The notes beneath the pieces were generated by a model. The model did not search any database. It saw only the letters and a list, made by a program, of their open reading frames with translations, and was not told the DNA's origin. From Streptomyces sp. MMBL 11-1 (lineage in GTDB: Bacteria; Actinomycetota; Actinomycetes; Streptomycetales; Streptomycetaceae): 64,000 nt of DNA. The stretch lies in assembly GCF_028622875.1 (NCBI RefSeq), contig NZ_CP117709.1:5273001-5337000 (forward strand). The letters run 5' to 3'. The stretch's first letter is position 1, and each line of letters starts with the position of its first letter. Shown here one piece after another: positions 1 through 8,650 of this stretch. A program made the translations under genes and the position numbers.

Positions 1-2
1 TG

Positions 3-263
3 GGACAGTCTTCTGTGTCCGGGGGGTCGGCTTCTACTCCCAACCGGCAGCAGTACGGGCTGAGTTCGCGGGAGGTGGAGGTCATGGACCTGATTGCGTC
101 CGGAATGAGTAATCAGCAGATCGCCGCGACCTGTTTCATCAGTGAGAAGACGGTCAAGAACCACATCAACCGCATCTTCACGAAGCTCCACAGCGCCACC
201 CGCAGCGAGGCGATCGCCCACTGGCTCGGCACCGCGCCCCGGTCGTCCGGGTGGCAGCCATGA
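3..263 (+). CDS. LuxR/NarL-type regulator, C-terminal part (5' end outside window)
   Basis: The visible 86 residues are almost entirely a NarL/FixJ-type helix-turn-helix: [15 protein letters not shown], then [19 protein letters not shown] as scaffold and recognition helices, then a dimerisation helix. The frame is open upstream to the window edge. A GTG at 15 could start a stand-alone 82-residue HTH protein, but most family members carry an N-terminal receiver domain, so a truncated larger protein is more likely. It lies just upstream of Flp-type pilus genes on the same strand, which makes a role in controlling them possible but unproven. The family is certain; the target and the signal are unknown. 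Confidence 0.8.
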   Translation, partial: GQSSVSGGSASTPNRQQYGLSSREVEVMDLIASGMSNQQIAATCFISEKTVKNHINRIFTKLHSATRSEAIAHWLGTAPRSSGWQP

Positions 264-467
264 CCGATCGATCGCGCAACGAGGTGAACCGGAACGCCTT
301 TTGGGCCCGGGAATGGGCCCACGGGCCCTCTGGGCGAGCGATAATTCCCCCCTATGTTTCTCACGTCGCCGACGGCACCGGCCAGGAGGAAGCCGGTACC
401 GAGGACGGCACCGCAGGAACGTGCGAGTCGGCCGGCAACCGGTCGGCCGAACCCGGAGGGGAACACC

Positions 468-698
468 ATGTCGGACATCACCCTGAAGACCGTCATCCGC
501 GTCAACGGCTGGGCCAACACCGCCGTGAGCAGCATCCAGAAGCGCTACGCGGCGAAGGACCGGGGGCAGACAGCGTTCGAGTATCTGGGCATCATCCTGG
601 TGGTTGTGGCGATCATCGGTGCGATTGCGGCAGCCGGGATCGGCGGGAACATCTCGGAGCGCATCGACGGACTGGTGACCGCCATCACCTCTGGCTGA
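468..698 (+). CDS. Flp/Fap-type IVb pilin subunit
   Basis: This 76-residue protein is the major subunit type of Flp (Tad) pili. The start is the ATG at 468, preceded by GGAGGGG at 455-461. After a charged leader comes DRGQTAFEYLGII, the hallmark of Flp pilins: a G/A-type processing site followed by the conserved Glu and Tyr of the mature N-terminus. One hydrophobic helix follows (about residues 38-60). A prepilin peptidase of the A24 family at 13.4-14.5 kb is the likely processing enzyme. The next gene starts on the last base of the stop codon, so the two are translationally coupled. Streptomyces pili of this kind are poorly characterised. Confidence 0.88.
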   Translation: MSDITLKTVIRVNGWANTAVSSIQKRYAAKDRGQTAFEYLGIILVVVAIIGAIAAAGIGGNISERIDGLVTAITSG

Positions 699-1315
699 TG
701 CGTACACGTTCACGCGGCGACGCAGGGCAGGCCTTCCCCATCTACATCGTGATGGTGGCGGGCCTGCTCTTCCTTGCGTTGGCCTTCTTTGCTGTAGGCA
801 AGGCCTCGGCCTTGCGCAACGGTTCCCAGGGAGCGGCGGACGCCGCCGCGCTGGCTGCCGCGCATAAGGCGCGTGCCAACTTCGGGCCCGGATTCCTCGG
901 CTCGCTGCCCGGCAACGCGCTGGATGCCTTCCTCATCGCGCCTTTCGCCCCGCCCTGCGCCGAGGCGCAGAGGCTTGCCGAGGCCAATGACGCGAAGAGG
1001 GAGCTCTGCTATCCGACCCCCGGATACCTGCGCGACAAGATCACGGTCGAGGTCGAGGGACACGAATCGGTGGACTCGCCGGTGCTCCCCGGTTCACAGA
1101 ACAAGAAGGCCAAGGCCAAGGCCACCGCGCTCATCGAGTTCCGCTGCCCCAACCCGATAGTCATCGACGCCAACAGTGACGGCTCCCCTGAGGCATTCAT
1201 CTTCACGTGCAGGAGCGGCGATGTCATCAAGATCGCGACGGCCGAGATCGGTCGGCCCGGGCTGTGGGAGAGCGTGGGCAGAACTCTCTTCGACGTGCGG
1301 TTGGTCGACCAGTGA
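698..1315 (+). CDS. TadE/TadG-like pilus-assembly protein
   Basis: This 205-residue protein has a short basic N-terminus ending in GDAGQAFP, one transmembrane helix (about residues 14-37) and a helix rich in small residues (NGSQGAADAAALAAA). This is the usual N-terminal layout of TadE/TadG minor pseudopilins and of Rv3660c-linked actinobacterial Flp proteins. The rest is an exported domain with three Cys residues. The ATG at 698 overlaps the pilin stop by one base (TGATG), so expression is probably coupled. It is likely a minor or assembly component of the Flp pilus at the cell envelope; its biochemical function is unknown. Confidence 0.75.
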   Translation: MRTRSRGDAGQAFPIYIVMVAGLLFLALAFFAVGKASALRNGSQGAADAAALAAAHKARANFGPGFLGSLPGNALDAFLIAPFAPPCAEAQRLAEANDAKRELCYPTPGYLRDKITVEVEGHESVDSPVLPGSQNKKAKAKATALIEFRCPNPIVIDANSDGSPEAFIFTCRSGDVIKIATAEIGRPGLWESVGRTLFDVRLVDQ

Positions 1316-1349
1316 CAGCGAAGCGAACGACAAGTAGAGGAATCGGACC

Positions 1350-1967
1350 ATGAGCATGCGGCGGACCACGACGACCAGAAGGGCGATGGCGGCTGTCTCC
1401 GTGACTGCTGCTCTTGCCCTCGCGCTCGCCGGCTGCGGCGATGGCGGAGGCGAGGAGCCCGGCAACGAGGGCTCCAGCGCACCGTCCGCCCCGGCCAGCC
1501 CCTCTGCGGAGGACAAGGGCGAACCACAGCAGGAGGACACGGCTGCGGGCGAGAACGTGGACCCGGACGTGAAGCTCGCGGAAGCCCGGGGGATGGGTGG
1601 GCTCGTCCTGGTGATCAACGAGGCCAAGCGGGACTCGGGCGGATTCCTCACCGTTCAGGGGGAAGTCACCAATGAGGGGGACCAGGCACGGATCACCACG
1701 GCGTGGTCCGGGTCCGAGGTGAACCTGGTGAACAAGAACCCCAACTCCGTCGCCGGTGCGACTCTCGTGGACAAGGTGGGGAAGAAGCGCTACTACGTGC
1801 TCCGTGACACGGACTCCCGCTGCCTGTGCACCACGGCGATCTCATCCCTCGCGCCGGGCAAGTCGGCGCCGATCTTCATGCAGTTCCCCGCCCCGCCGCA
1901 GACCACCACCGAGGTCGACTTCACCCTCCCGACCTTCGCCACCACCTCGCTGAAGATTTCTGGGTGA
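1350..1967 (+). CDS. Secreted lipoprotein of unknown function in the Flp locus
   Basis: The 205-residue product has a twin-Arg-containing basic N-terminus, a hydrophobic stretch and a lipobox LAGC at residues 26-29, followed by an acidic, Pro/Ser-rich linker (about 30-75). The C-terminal domain (about 85-205) contains conserved-looking beta segments (VLVINEAKRD, FLTVQGEVTN) and one CLC motif, and resembles a small Ig-like beta-sandwich. GAGGAA at 1335-1340 is the ribosome binding site. The gene ends within a few bases of the OmpA-domain gene, so the two are probably co-expressed. No named family was recognised. A structural role at the cell surface with the OmpA protein is an inference from context. 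Confidence 0.72.
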   Translation: MSMRRTTTTRRAMAAVSVTAALALALAGCGDGGGEEPGNEGSSAPSAPASPSAEDKGEPQQEDTAAGENVDPDVKLAEARGMGGLVLVINEAKRDSGGFLTVQGEVTNEGDQARITTAWSGSEVNLVNKNPNSVAGATLVDKVGKKRYYVLRDTDSRCLCTTAISSLAPGKSAPIFMQFPAPPQTTTEVDFTLPTFATTSLKISG

Positions 1968-1975
1968 GTGCGGCC

Positions 1976-2623
1976 ATGAAGACCACCAAGCGCCCCCGGG
2001 CGGCCCACAGCATGGGCCAAGCCGTCGCGGTCGCCGTCCTGATCGCCGGCACCACGCTGCTCGGAGCCTCGCCCACGTACGCCGACGACGGGCCGAGCGT
2101 CCCGCCCGGGACGGAGGCGACGTCGGAGCCGCCCGTCCCCGTCGACCCGAACGACCCGGACCTGAAGATGCCGGAGGGCGGCACCCTCGCCCCCGGCCGG
2201 GTCCTCGACATCGTCCAGGTCGTGGAGGACCTCGGAGGCGAGGAACGCCGCGAGGACAGCAACGCCGACATCAAGTTCGCGCTCCAGGCCGAAGTCCTCT
2301 TCGGCAAGGACAGCGCGAAGCTCGGCTCGGCGGCCAACGCCCGGATCGCCGCGATCGCCGACGAGATCAAGAAGCAGAACGCGACCAAGGTCCGCGTCTT
2401 CGGCTTCACCGACGACCTCGGCTCCTCGGCCCACGGCGACGTCCTGTCCAAGCAGCGCGCCGACGCCGTGCACGGGGTCCTGTCGAAGGAGCTCGGTCCC
2501 ACGATCACGTACGAGATCCGGGGCTACGGCGAGCAGTACCCGATCGCCAGCAACAGTAACGAAGAGGGCCGCAAGAAGAACCGCCGCGTGGAGGTCTCCT
2601 TCCCGCGCGGCGCGGGGTCCTGA
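1976..2623 (+). CDS. Secreted OmpA-domain (peptidoglycan-binding) protein
   Basis: This is a 215-residue protein with a Sec signal peptide (hydrophobic region VAVAVLIAGTTLLGA, cleavage near PTYADDG) and a C-terminal OmpA/MotB-like domain (about residues 105-212). Diagnostic parts are the EVLFGKDSAKL opening strand, VRVFGFTDDLGSSAHGDVLS, RADAV and EGRKKNRRVEVSF, which in the family form the diaminopimelate-binding peptidoglycan pocket. The ATG at 1976 follows GGTGAG at 1963-1968. A GTG at 1964 that overlaps the upstream stop as GTGA is a plausible alternative start, 4 residues longer. Streptomyces has no outer membrane, so this protein probably docks on the thick wall, perhaps anchoring pilus or lipoprotein components encoded just upstream. 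Confidence 0.85.
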   Translation: MKTTKRPRAAHSMGQAVAVAVLIAGTTLLGASPTYADDGPSVPPGTEATSEPPVPVDPNDPDLKMPEGGTLAPGRVLDIVQVVEDLGGEERREDSNADIKFALQAEVLFGKDSAKLGSAANARIAAIADEIKKQNATKVRVFGFTDDLGSSAHGDVLSKQRADAVHGVLSKELGPTITYEIRGYGEQYPIASNSNEEGRKKNRRVEVSFPRGAGS

Positions 2624-2650
2624 CCTCCTCCGTACCCACGGGAGACGGCC

Positions 2651-2685
2651 CGGCCCGGCACGCGACGACCTCGCGCGCCGGGCCG
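2651..2685 (+). terminator. Hairpin terminator after the OmpA-domain gene
   Basis: A 9-bp GC stem (CGGCCCGGC at 2651-2659 pairing with GCCGGGCCG at 2677-2685) lies 28 bases after the stop codon. There is no T-tract, which is typical of Streptomyces terminators. Confidence 0.55.
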
Positions 2686-2962
2686 TTCGTCGTCACGGTG
2701 GCCGGCCCGCCCGGCGCCCGCCAGGGCCGTAAACCGGCCACATACGCTCCCAGCCCGTCACCCGAACGGCGGACCGTCGTTTGCGTTGTGGATCAAACAC
2801 AGCTCATACGGACAAGAGCACGGTGGGTCCGTCGTGCGGCCGGGCCGGTATCCGGACCGCCGGCCGGCCCGCGCGGCAGGTGGCAACACGCCGCGAGCCG
2901 ACGACACATGCGTCAGCGGGGGTGCCGAGGTGCACGTACGAACAGGCGTCGAGGAGGGTGTG
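2686..2962. other. Upstream region of the Cys-rich protein gene
   Basis: Non-coding stretch between the terminator and the gene at 2963. It includes a relatively AT-rich patch around 2770-2815, where a promoter is likely. GAGGAGG at 2951-2957 is the ribosome binding site of the next gene. No riboswitch or RNA gene was recognised. Confidence 0.4.
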
Positions 2963-4522
2963 ATGGGTGTGGAGGGTGTGGAGGCCCACGCGACGAACGA
3001 GCGGGTGACGGGACGCACATGGACGGTGCGGCTGGATCCTGTAGGCCGCGGCCGTGCGGACGTACGTGTCTCGTGCAGCCGCCCGGCCTGCGCCGCGCAG
3101 GTGCTGCCCTCCGCGGCCGTCGGCCGTACGGCGGCGGTCGAGCATCTCAAGGCCCACCTGCGGGCGGGCCCGGCCCCCCGCCCGTCGGCGTACTGCGCCT
3201 GCCGGGCCGAGGAATGCCATACCCACATCCGCCCCGCCGGACCGCGTGAGCGCCCCGCGCCCTGGAGGTGCGGGGGCGCGGTCGTCCTGGCCGTCGTCAC
3301 GGACCGGGAAGGGCGCTGGTGGCAGGTGATGGAGTGCTGCTCGCGCTGCGCGGCCGCCCACCCCACCGCGAAGATCGCCGCCACCGCCCCGGCCCCCGAC
3401 AGGACGGCTCCGGCAGGCCCCTTCCGCCCCGCGGCGCGCCCCGCCCCGGCGGTGTCGGCCGTCGGCCCCCACTTCTCGCACACCGATGCCGGGGCCACCG
3501 CCCCGCACGAAGTGCCCGCCCCCCGGGCCCCGAGGCCGAAACGGCAGCGCGCCCGGCGCGGGAGGATCGCCCAGCGATTCGTCCCGCACCACCTGCGTCC
3601 CCTCGCGCTGCGCGACGAACTCACCGAACTCGGCGAGCTGTTCCGCGCCTACCAGCAGCGCCCCGAACCCGACCTCGCGATGCTCGCCGATCTCCACGCC
3701 CGCAAGGCGGAGGCCTTCTCCGCCTGGGCCCAAGTCACCGGTGACACGGAGCTGCGCCTCGAAGCCGAGCGAGCCGAACAGGCGGCCGCCACCGTCCGGC
3801 TCCAGCATCTGCACCGCATCGGAGAGGCCCCGGAAGGCGAAGGGCCCGCTGTGGCACGGCTGCTGACCGCGGCCGCGCAGTGGGACCACGCACGGGCCGT
3901 CCTCACCCACGTGGCCGACCACGCACCCCTGCCCGGGCCGGAGGCCCGCCTGCTGGTGGTGATGCTGACGCTGCGCACCGCGCACTCAGGCGTCGGCAAC
4001 CTCGTCGGGCAGGACCTCAAGGGGCTGCCCCTGCCGGAGCCCGAGCACCTGGTCGGGCAACTGGTGGAGTGCGGCTGGCTGGACATCGCCGGGACCGTCG
4101 ACGAACTGATCGCCTCCCGCCCGGAGAACCCCACCCGCATCAGTGTGCCGTCCCTGACGCCCGACGAGAACGCCCCGGGACCGTTCACTTTCGGCAAGAA
4201 GATGCGTCCCAAGCTCAGCGGATGGGCCCAGCGAGTCGTCGGGGAGAAGAAGCTACGCAAGGCCAAGACCGCGGCCGACGCCCGTCTGCTCGCCCTGGCC
4301 CTGGCCACGGGCGTCACCGCCGACGGACGACTGGGGGCCGGGGGCGAGGGCCTCGGTCTGGAAGCCCTCTCCTCCTGGTGTGCCATCGCCCCCGGTGACC
4401 TTCGGGAGCTGGTGGACCGGCTGACCGCGGCGGACTGGCTGACGGAGGCGGTCGTCACCGACACCGTCCTCACCGGCCGGCTGACCGAACGCGTCCTCCC
4501 GCTCACCTGCCCGTTGGTCTGA
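2963..4522 (+). CDS. Conserved-looking Cys-rich protein of unknown function
   Basis: This 519-residue protein was not recognised. The ATG at 2963 is chosen because GAGGAGG lies 5 bases upstream; the frame is open further upstream without a comparable site. The first ~150 residues are rich in Cys and His: CSRPAC, CACRAEEC followed by H, WRCGG and CCSRC. This suggests one or two structural zinc sites. A Pro/Ala linker follows (about 150-200). The C-terminal 320 residues are helical with many Glu, Arg and Ala (RDELTELGELFRAYQQ and similar) and resemble the helical hypothetical regions often annotated in Streptomyces next to GntR or Xre regulators. No signal peptide or membrane segment is visible, so it is probably cytosolic. 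A DNA- or RNA-associated role is only a guess from the Cys clusters and basic segments. Confidence 0.7.
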   Translation: MGVEGVEAHATNERVTGRTWTVRLDPVGRGRADVRVSCSRPACAAQVLPSAAVGRTAAVEHLKAHLRAGPAPRPSAYCACRAEECHTHIRPAGPRERPAPWRCGGAVVLAVVTDREGRWWQVMECCSRCAAAHPTAKIAATAPAPDRTAPAGPFRPAARPAPAVSAVGPHFSHTDAGATAPHEVPAPRAPRPKRQRARRGRIAQRFVPHHLRPLALRDELTELGELFRAYQQRPEPDLAMLADLHARKAEAFSAWAQVTGDTELRLEAERAEQAAATVRLQHLHRIGEAPEGEGPAVARLLTAAAQWDHARAVLTHVADHAPLPGPEARLLVVMLTLRTAHSGVGNLVGQDLKGLPLPEPEHLVGQLVECGWLDIAGTVDELIASRPENPTRISVPSLTPDENAPGPFTFGKKMRPKLSGWAQRVVGEKKLRKAKTAADARLLALALATGVTADGRLGAGGEGLGLEALSSWCAIAPGDLRELVDRLTAADWLTEAVVTDTVLTGRLTERVLPLTCPLV

Positions 4523-4644
4523 TAAGCGGAACAAACGGAACCGTGGTACGGGTATGCGGTGGCGGGCCCGGGGTCTGGGCACAGCATCCGGGGCCAGGGC
4601 AGGCAGTCCCGTTGTGCGGCGGCTGCGACGACGAGGGTGCAGCA

Positions 4645-4688
4645 CCGCTGTCCCGCACCGCTTCGGCAGAAGCGGTGCGGGACAGCGG
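4645..4688. terminator. Bidirectional hairpin terminator
   Basis: A perfect 20-bp stem (4645-4664 with 4669-4688) closes on a GGCA tetraloop between two convergent genes, 22 bases from the stop of the lipoprotein gene. It should serve both transcripts. Confidence 0.8.
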
Positions 4689-4709
4689 GAGCGGTGGATC
4701 GGCAGAGCG

Positions 4710-5126
4710 CTATGCCACCTTCTTGAAGATGAACCTCTTCGGGGAGTCCGCGGAGACGGGGAGGTAGATCCCGCCCCTGGCACCCTTGTCCATGATCAGG
4801 AGCTGCAGGCGGGTCGATGAGTCGGGCGCCAGCTGGATCGTGAGTGTGACCTCTTGGTCCGCCACGCTGTTCGCCTTCTTCTCCAGAACCCATGTGCCGG
4901 ATCCCGTGACCGGGTCGAGAGGCGCTCCGTCCTCGAAGGAGAAATGGGTGGGGACCTTTTCTGCGGTGGCCGATCCGTCTTCGTCGAAGGTCACCCGTGC
5001 TTCACGAGGGCCGGACCAGGCGCCGATCAGGTCGCTCGGCTTCGCCGAGCCGCCGGTCGGGCTGCAGCCGACGGCTCCCAACGCCAGTGCGACGAGCACG
5101 GCGCACAGGGGCAAGCCCCTCCTCAT
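4710..5126 (-). CDS. Small lipoprotein overlapping the ALF-repeat gene; candidate immunity-like partner
   Basis: This 138-residue protein has a basic start, a hydrophobic core and the lipobox GAVGC (Cys at about residue 21), so it is a predicted surface lipoprotein. The mature part starts with a DLIGAWSG element and alternating beta segments (ARVTFDEDGSA, TWVLEKK, VTLTIQLAP, RLQLLIMDK), like a small lipocalin-type or beta-barrel fold. Its ATG overlaps the TGA of the giant upstream gene as ATGA, so it is translationally coupled to it. Coupling of a small lipoprotein to a large secreted repeat protein with a distinct C-terminal domain is the layout of a secreted effector and its membrane-anchored immunity protein. 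That role is inferred, not shown. Confidence 0.75.
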   Translation of the reverse strand: MRRGLPLCAVLVALALGAVGCSPTGGSAKPSDLIGAWSGPREARVTFDEDGSATAEKVPTHFSFEDGAPLDPVTGSGTWVLEKKANSVADQEVTLTIQLAPDSSTRLQLLIMDKGARGGIYLPVSADSPKRFIFKKVA

Positions 5127-8100
5127 CGTGTGTTCAGCTCCTCGACCCACGTCGCCTTCTGCGTCTTCTTCCGCAACGGGCCGTTCATCAGCTCCGCGAG
5201 GCGGTTCATCGGCTCCCCGTAGTACTTGTCCCATTGGGCCCTCAGGAAGGGCGGGTGTACTGCGGAGTTGATGGTCGTGTGGTTCGTGATGGTGATCTCG
5301 ACCCGTGCCTTTCCTGTCTGGGAGTCGTGGGACAGGACCTTGTATGAGTAGTTGTACGACCCGATGAAAACGGAGGTGGAGGTGCCATACCGCCCGTTGG
5401 TGCGTTCGTTGCGGTGGCGGGCCGTCCAGCCGAGGGAGAGCACGTCGCCCACGTCGCTGGCGAGCCTTCCCAGGCCCTCCTTCGCGAGGACGCTGTAGCC
5501 GCCCGTCCGATTGGGGTCGTTCGTGAGGATCTTCTTGATGATCTCACCGCGGACCGTGTCCATGGAGTGGTCACCCCGCAGGTGCTCGGTGAACTTGTCC
5601 CCGGCTTCGAAGGTGTCCGTCCGGTTGCCCCGGCCGAGCAGCCACTGTATCCCCAGGTCGATCGCGTCCGGCGCGGACCCGAACGCCCCGGCGCCCAGCA
5701 TTTCCCGCAGCAGCTGGAGCTGCTGCTTCTCCAGTCGTGAGAGTGACTTCTCCGCGAGCCGGCGCTTCTCCTCCTCCTTGCGGCGGATCTCCTCCTCCTG
5801 GACCAGCTTGAGCTGGTAGGCCAGGAGAGCCTGCCCGTGGGCCGCCTCTGCGGCAGCCGCGTCCTTGCCGGCGGCTACCGCCGAGGCGCGGGCCGCGTCG
5901 GCCGCGGCGTAGGCGCTGTCGGCGGAAGCGTTCGCCTGGGTGGCGGAGACAGCCGCCCGAGAGGCGGAGTAGTCGGCCTGGTCGGCATCGCGTTCCGCGG
6001 CGTTCGCCGCCGCGTTCGCCGCCTGGGCGGACTTGGCGGCGTCGGCCGCGGATGCCTCCGCGTTCTTGGCGTGCCCGTTCGCCTCGATCGCGTACGAGTC
6101 GGCCTGGCCCTTCGACTTGGCGGCCTCGGCGGCCCACTTCTTGGCGTCGGCGGCGGCCTTGTTGGCGGTGGCCGCGACGACGGCGGCCTCGGCGGCGTCC
6201 TTCTGCGCGGTGGCAGCGATGGTCGCGGCCTCGGCGATGAGCTGCTTGATCACTGCCACATGGGTGGTGGTGAGGTGATCGCGCCGCGCGGTCGAGTACT
6301 GCCCGACCTCGATGAAGTCGTGCAAGGCAGCGGAGGTACCCTCCAGGGCGACTCTGGCCGCGCCCTTGGTCTCGGGCCCGCCGCTGGTCGCCAGCTGGGT
6401 GGCACGGATACTCTCGTCGGTCTCCTGGGCGTCGTATTGGCCGTTGCGAAGGAACGCGAGGAGCGCGGCGACCGAACCATCGCTCAGCGCCGCACGGGCG
6501 GCGTTCTTGAGCTCCGCACCACCACTGCCGGAGATCTGGGTGACCAGGATGCGGTAGTCGGTCAGCGCGGCCTCGTCCGCCCCGGTACGTAGAAACTCGG
6601 CGATCTGCCGGGCGTCGCCCTTCAGCGCCTCCGCGGCGGCGGTGCGGACACTCTCGTACTCGCTGTCGACCGCGAGGGCCTGCACCTTCGCGCGTTCGTC
6701 CTCTTCGGCGGCCTCCTGCCAGCCGGTGCGCAGGTACTCCCGGACCGCGTCGTCGGTGCCCGCCAGCGCGGACTTGGCTGCCGCCCTGCTCCAGGCTCCG
6801 CGGGTCCTCATTGCGAGGACAGCGACCCGTCGCCCCTTGACCGCCACTTCCTTGGTGTCCGTACCGGGCTTCGCGGCTTCGACCGCGAGGCGCACGGCCT
6901 CCTCGTCGAGCTCCTTGGCGGCCTTGTCGGCCGCGGCCGTCTCGGCCCGGTTCAGGGCCTCGGCCTCGCGATCGGCCCTGGCCTGTTCGATCCCCGCCTC
7001 GGTCCTGGCCTTGATCTCCTCGGCCTCGATCCTGGTCGCCACACTATGAACCTTCCGCGCGGTGGCTACCGCCGCGGTCGCCCTGTCCGCGGCCACCTTG
7101 GCCGCAGCGGCGTGCGCCGTCGACTCCTTGGCGGCCGTGGCCGCGTCCCCCGCGTGGTCGGCCGCCCGGTTCGCGGCAACCGCGGCATTCCGGGCGTGCT
7201 GGGCGGCGGAGGCCGCCATCTGGCGGGCCTCCTTCGCCGCGTCCGCGGCCTCGTAGGCGAGGTCTCGCGCCGCCAGGGCCGCCCGACGTGACACCCGTGC
7301 GTGGTGGCGGGCGGTGGCTGCCCACTGCTTGGCGCGGGCGGCTTCGGCGCTGGACTGGCCCGCCAGGTTGCCGGCCCTGTCCGCTTCGTCTGCGGCGATG
7401 TCCGCGTTGCCGCTGGCGCTGGCAGCGGCGTTGGCCGCGTCGCCAGCCGCCCGAGCCGCGATCTCCACCTGCGCGGCGGCCTGTTCCGACTTCTCTGCCG
7501 CCTGGGCTGCGGAGTTGGCGTCTTCGGCGGCCCGCCGTGCGGCGTCGGCCGTTCCAGCGCCTGTCGCCGCGTTCGCCGCCGCGTCACGGGCCCGCGATGC
7601 TGCGGCTGCGGCTGCGGAGGCGGCTGCCGCGGCGTTCGCGGCCGCGTTCGCGGCCATACGCGCTGCCCGGTTGGCAGCCTGCGCGGCGCCGATGGCCTCC
7701 TGCGCGGCGCTGGCTGCGCCCTTCGCCGCATCCGCGGCGCGCCCGGCCGCGGCGCCGGCGCGGGCGGCGTCCTTCCCGGCCTCCTCCGTCTCCCGTGCTG
7801 CCTTCTCCGCCTGGGCTTTCGCCAGCTCCGAGGCCTTCACCGCGCGCGTCGACGCCTTCTTGGCCGCCTCGGTCAGCTGTTTGGCGTCCTTGCCGGCGGC
7901 CTCGGCCTGAGCGGCCAGCTGGGCGATCGTGGCCCGTTCCTGGTCGCGGGAACGGGCGATGTTCTGGCCGACCGCCAGGAACTCGCGAACGTCCTCGATG
8001 GACCCCCGCAGCGCGACCTGCGCGGCCTCCTTGGTGGCAGGTCCACCGGCACTCATGATCTGTGTGACGAGCAACCGGTCGTCCGAGTCCCGGTTGGCGT

Positions 8101-8650
8101 ACTGGGTCTCCTCGATGAACGCGTACACGTCGTCGACAGAGCCCTTGAGCGCCGCCAGGCCGGCCTCCTTGACCGCGGGGCCGCCGGCGGTGGTGATCTG
8201 TGTCGCGAGGATCCGTGCGTCCGTCTCGGACGGGGCCTTCCAGCCGTCCTTCAGGAAGTTGCGGAGATCCACCTCCGAACCCGCGAGCGCCGCGTAGGCA
8301 GCCTCGCGGACGGTCACACCTCCTGCGGTGAACATCCGGGTCGCGTCGACCCGGTGGTCGGTGAGCTCCGCGAAATCCTTCTCGACGTCGAGGAACTTGC
8401 GGACATCCTCGTCGGTCCCCAGCAGGGCTGCCTCCGCCGCGGCCCGGATGTTCGGGCCGCCCGTCACCCACAGTTCCACGACACGGCTGCGGTCCGTCGC
8501 GGCTGCCTGTTGGGCCCCCGCCGCCACCGCGGGACTCGCGCCGAGCAGTCCCCCCAGGAGCGCCAGAGGCAGCAGGCTCAGGCACAACAGACGTCTGCCG
8601 AGCACTCGTCTTTTCTCGACTCTCGCCGAGCGGAAATTATCTCTCACCAC
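5123..8650 (-). CDS. Giant secreted ALF-repeat protein with Ala-rich coiled coils and a distinct C-terminal domain
   Basis: The product has 1175 residues. The start is a GTG at 8650 with AAAGG about 7 bases upstream. It opens with a signal peptide (hydrophobic LLCLSLLPLALLGGLLG, cleavage near AVAAG). Two blocks of ALF-type repeats (Pfam short repeats of unknown function; pattern GGP..KEAA..AL.G....V..FL) lie at about 57-245 and 600-800. They are separated by long Ala-rich coiled-coil stretches (about 245-600 and 810-960). From about residue 985 composition changes to a globular domain containing GIQWLLGRGN, HLRGDHSMDTVRGEIIKKIL and WTARHRNERTNGRYGT. Multi-ALF proteins in Streptomyces often carry polymorphic-toxin C-termini. 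Here the C-terminal domain matches no toxin fold I recognise. It shares an ATGA overlap with a lipoprotein gene. Confidence 0.85.
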   Translation of the reverse strand: MVRDNFRSARVEKRRVLGRRLLCLSLLPLALLGGLLGASPAVAAGAQQAAATDRSRVVELWVTGGPNIRAAAEAALLGTDEDVRKFLDVEKDFAELTDHRVDATRMFTAGGVTVREAAYAALAGSEVDLRNFLKDGWKAPSETDARILATQITTAGGPAVKEAGLAALKGSVDDVYAFIEETQYANRDSDDRLLVTQIMSAGGPATKEAAQVALRGSIEDVREFLAVGQNIARSRDQERATIAQLAAQAEAAGKDAKQLTEAAKKASTRAVKASELAKAQAEKAARETEEAGKDAARAGAAAGRAADAAKGAASAAQEAIGAAQAANRAARMAANAAANAAAAASAAAAAASRARDAAANAATGAGTADAARRAAEDANSAAQAAEKSEQAAAQVEIAARAAGDAANAAASASGNADIAADEADRAGNLAGQSSAEAARAKQWAATARHHARVSRRAALAARDLAYEAADAAKEARQMAASAAQHARNAAVAANRAADHAGDAATAAKESTAHAAAAKVAADRATAAVATARKVHSVATRIEAEEIKARTEAGIEQARADREAEALNRAETAAADKAAKELDEEAVRLAVEAAKPGTDTKEVAVKGRRVAVLAMRTRGAWSRAAAKSALAGTDDAVREYLRTGWQEAAEEDERAKVQALAVDSEYESVRTAAAEALKGDARQIAEFLRTGADEAALTDYRILVTQISGSGGAELKNAARAALSDGSVAALLAFLRNGQYDAQETDESIRATQLATSGGPETKGAARVALEGTSAALHDFIEVGQYSTARRDHLTTTHVAVIKQLIAEAATIAATAQKDAAEAAVVAATANKAAADAKKWAAEAAKSKGQADSYAIEANGHAKNAEASAADAAKSAQAANAAANAAERDADQADYSASRAAVSATQANASADSAYAAADAARASAVAAGKDAAAAEAAHGQALLAYQLKLVQEEEIRRKEEEKRRLAEKSLSRLEKQQLQLLREMLGAGAFGSAPDAIDLGIQWLLGRGNRTDTFEAGDKFTEHLRGDHSMDTVRGEIIKKILTNDPNRTGGYSVLAKEGLGRLASDVGDVLSLGWTARHRNERTNGRYGTSTSVFIGSYNYSYKVLSHDSQTGKARVEITITNHTTINSAVHPPFLRAQWDKYYGEPMNRLAELMNGPLRKKTQKATWVEELNTR

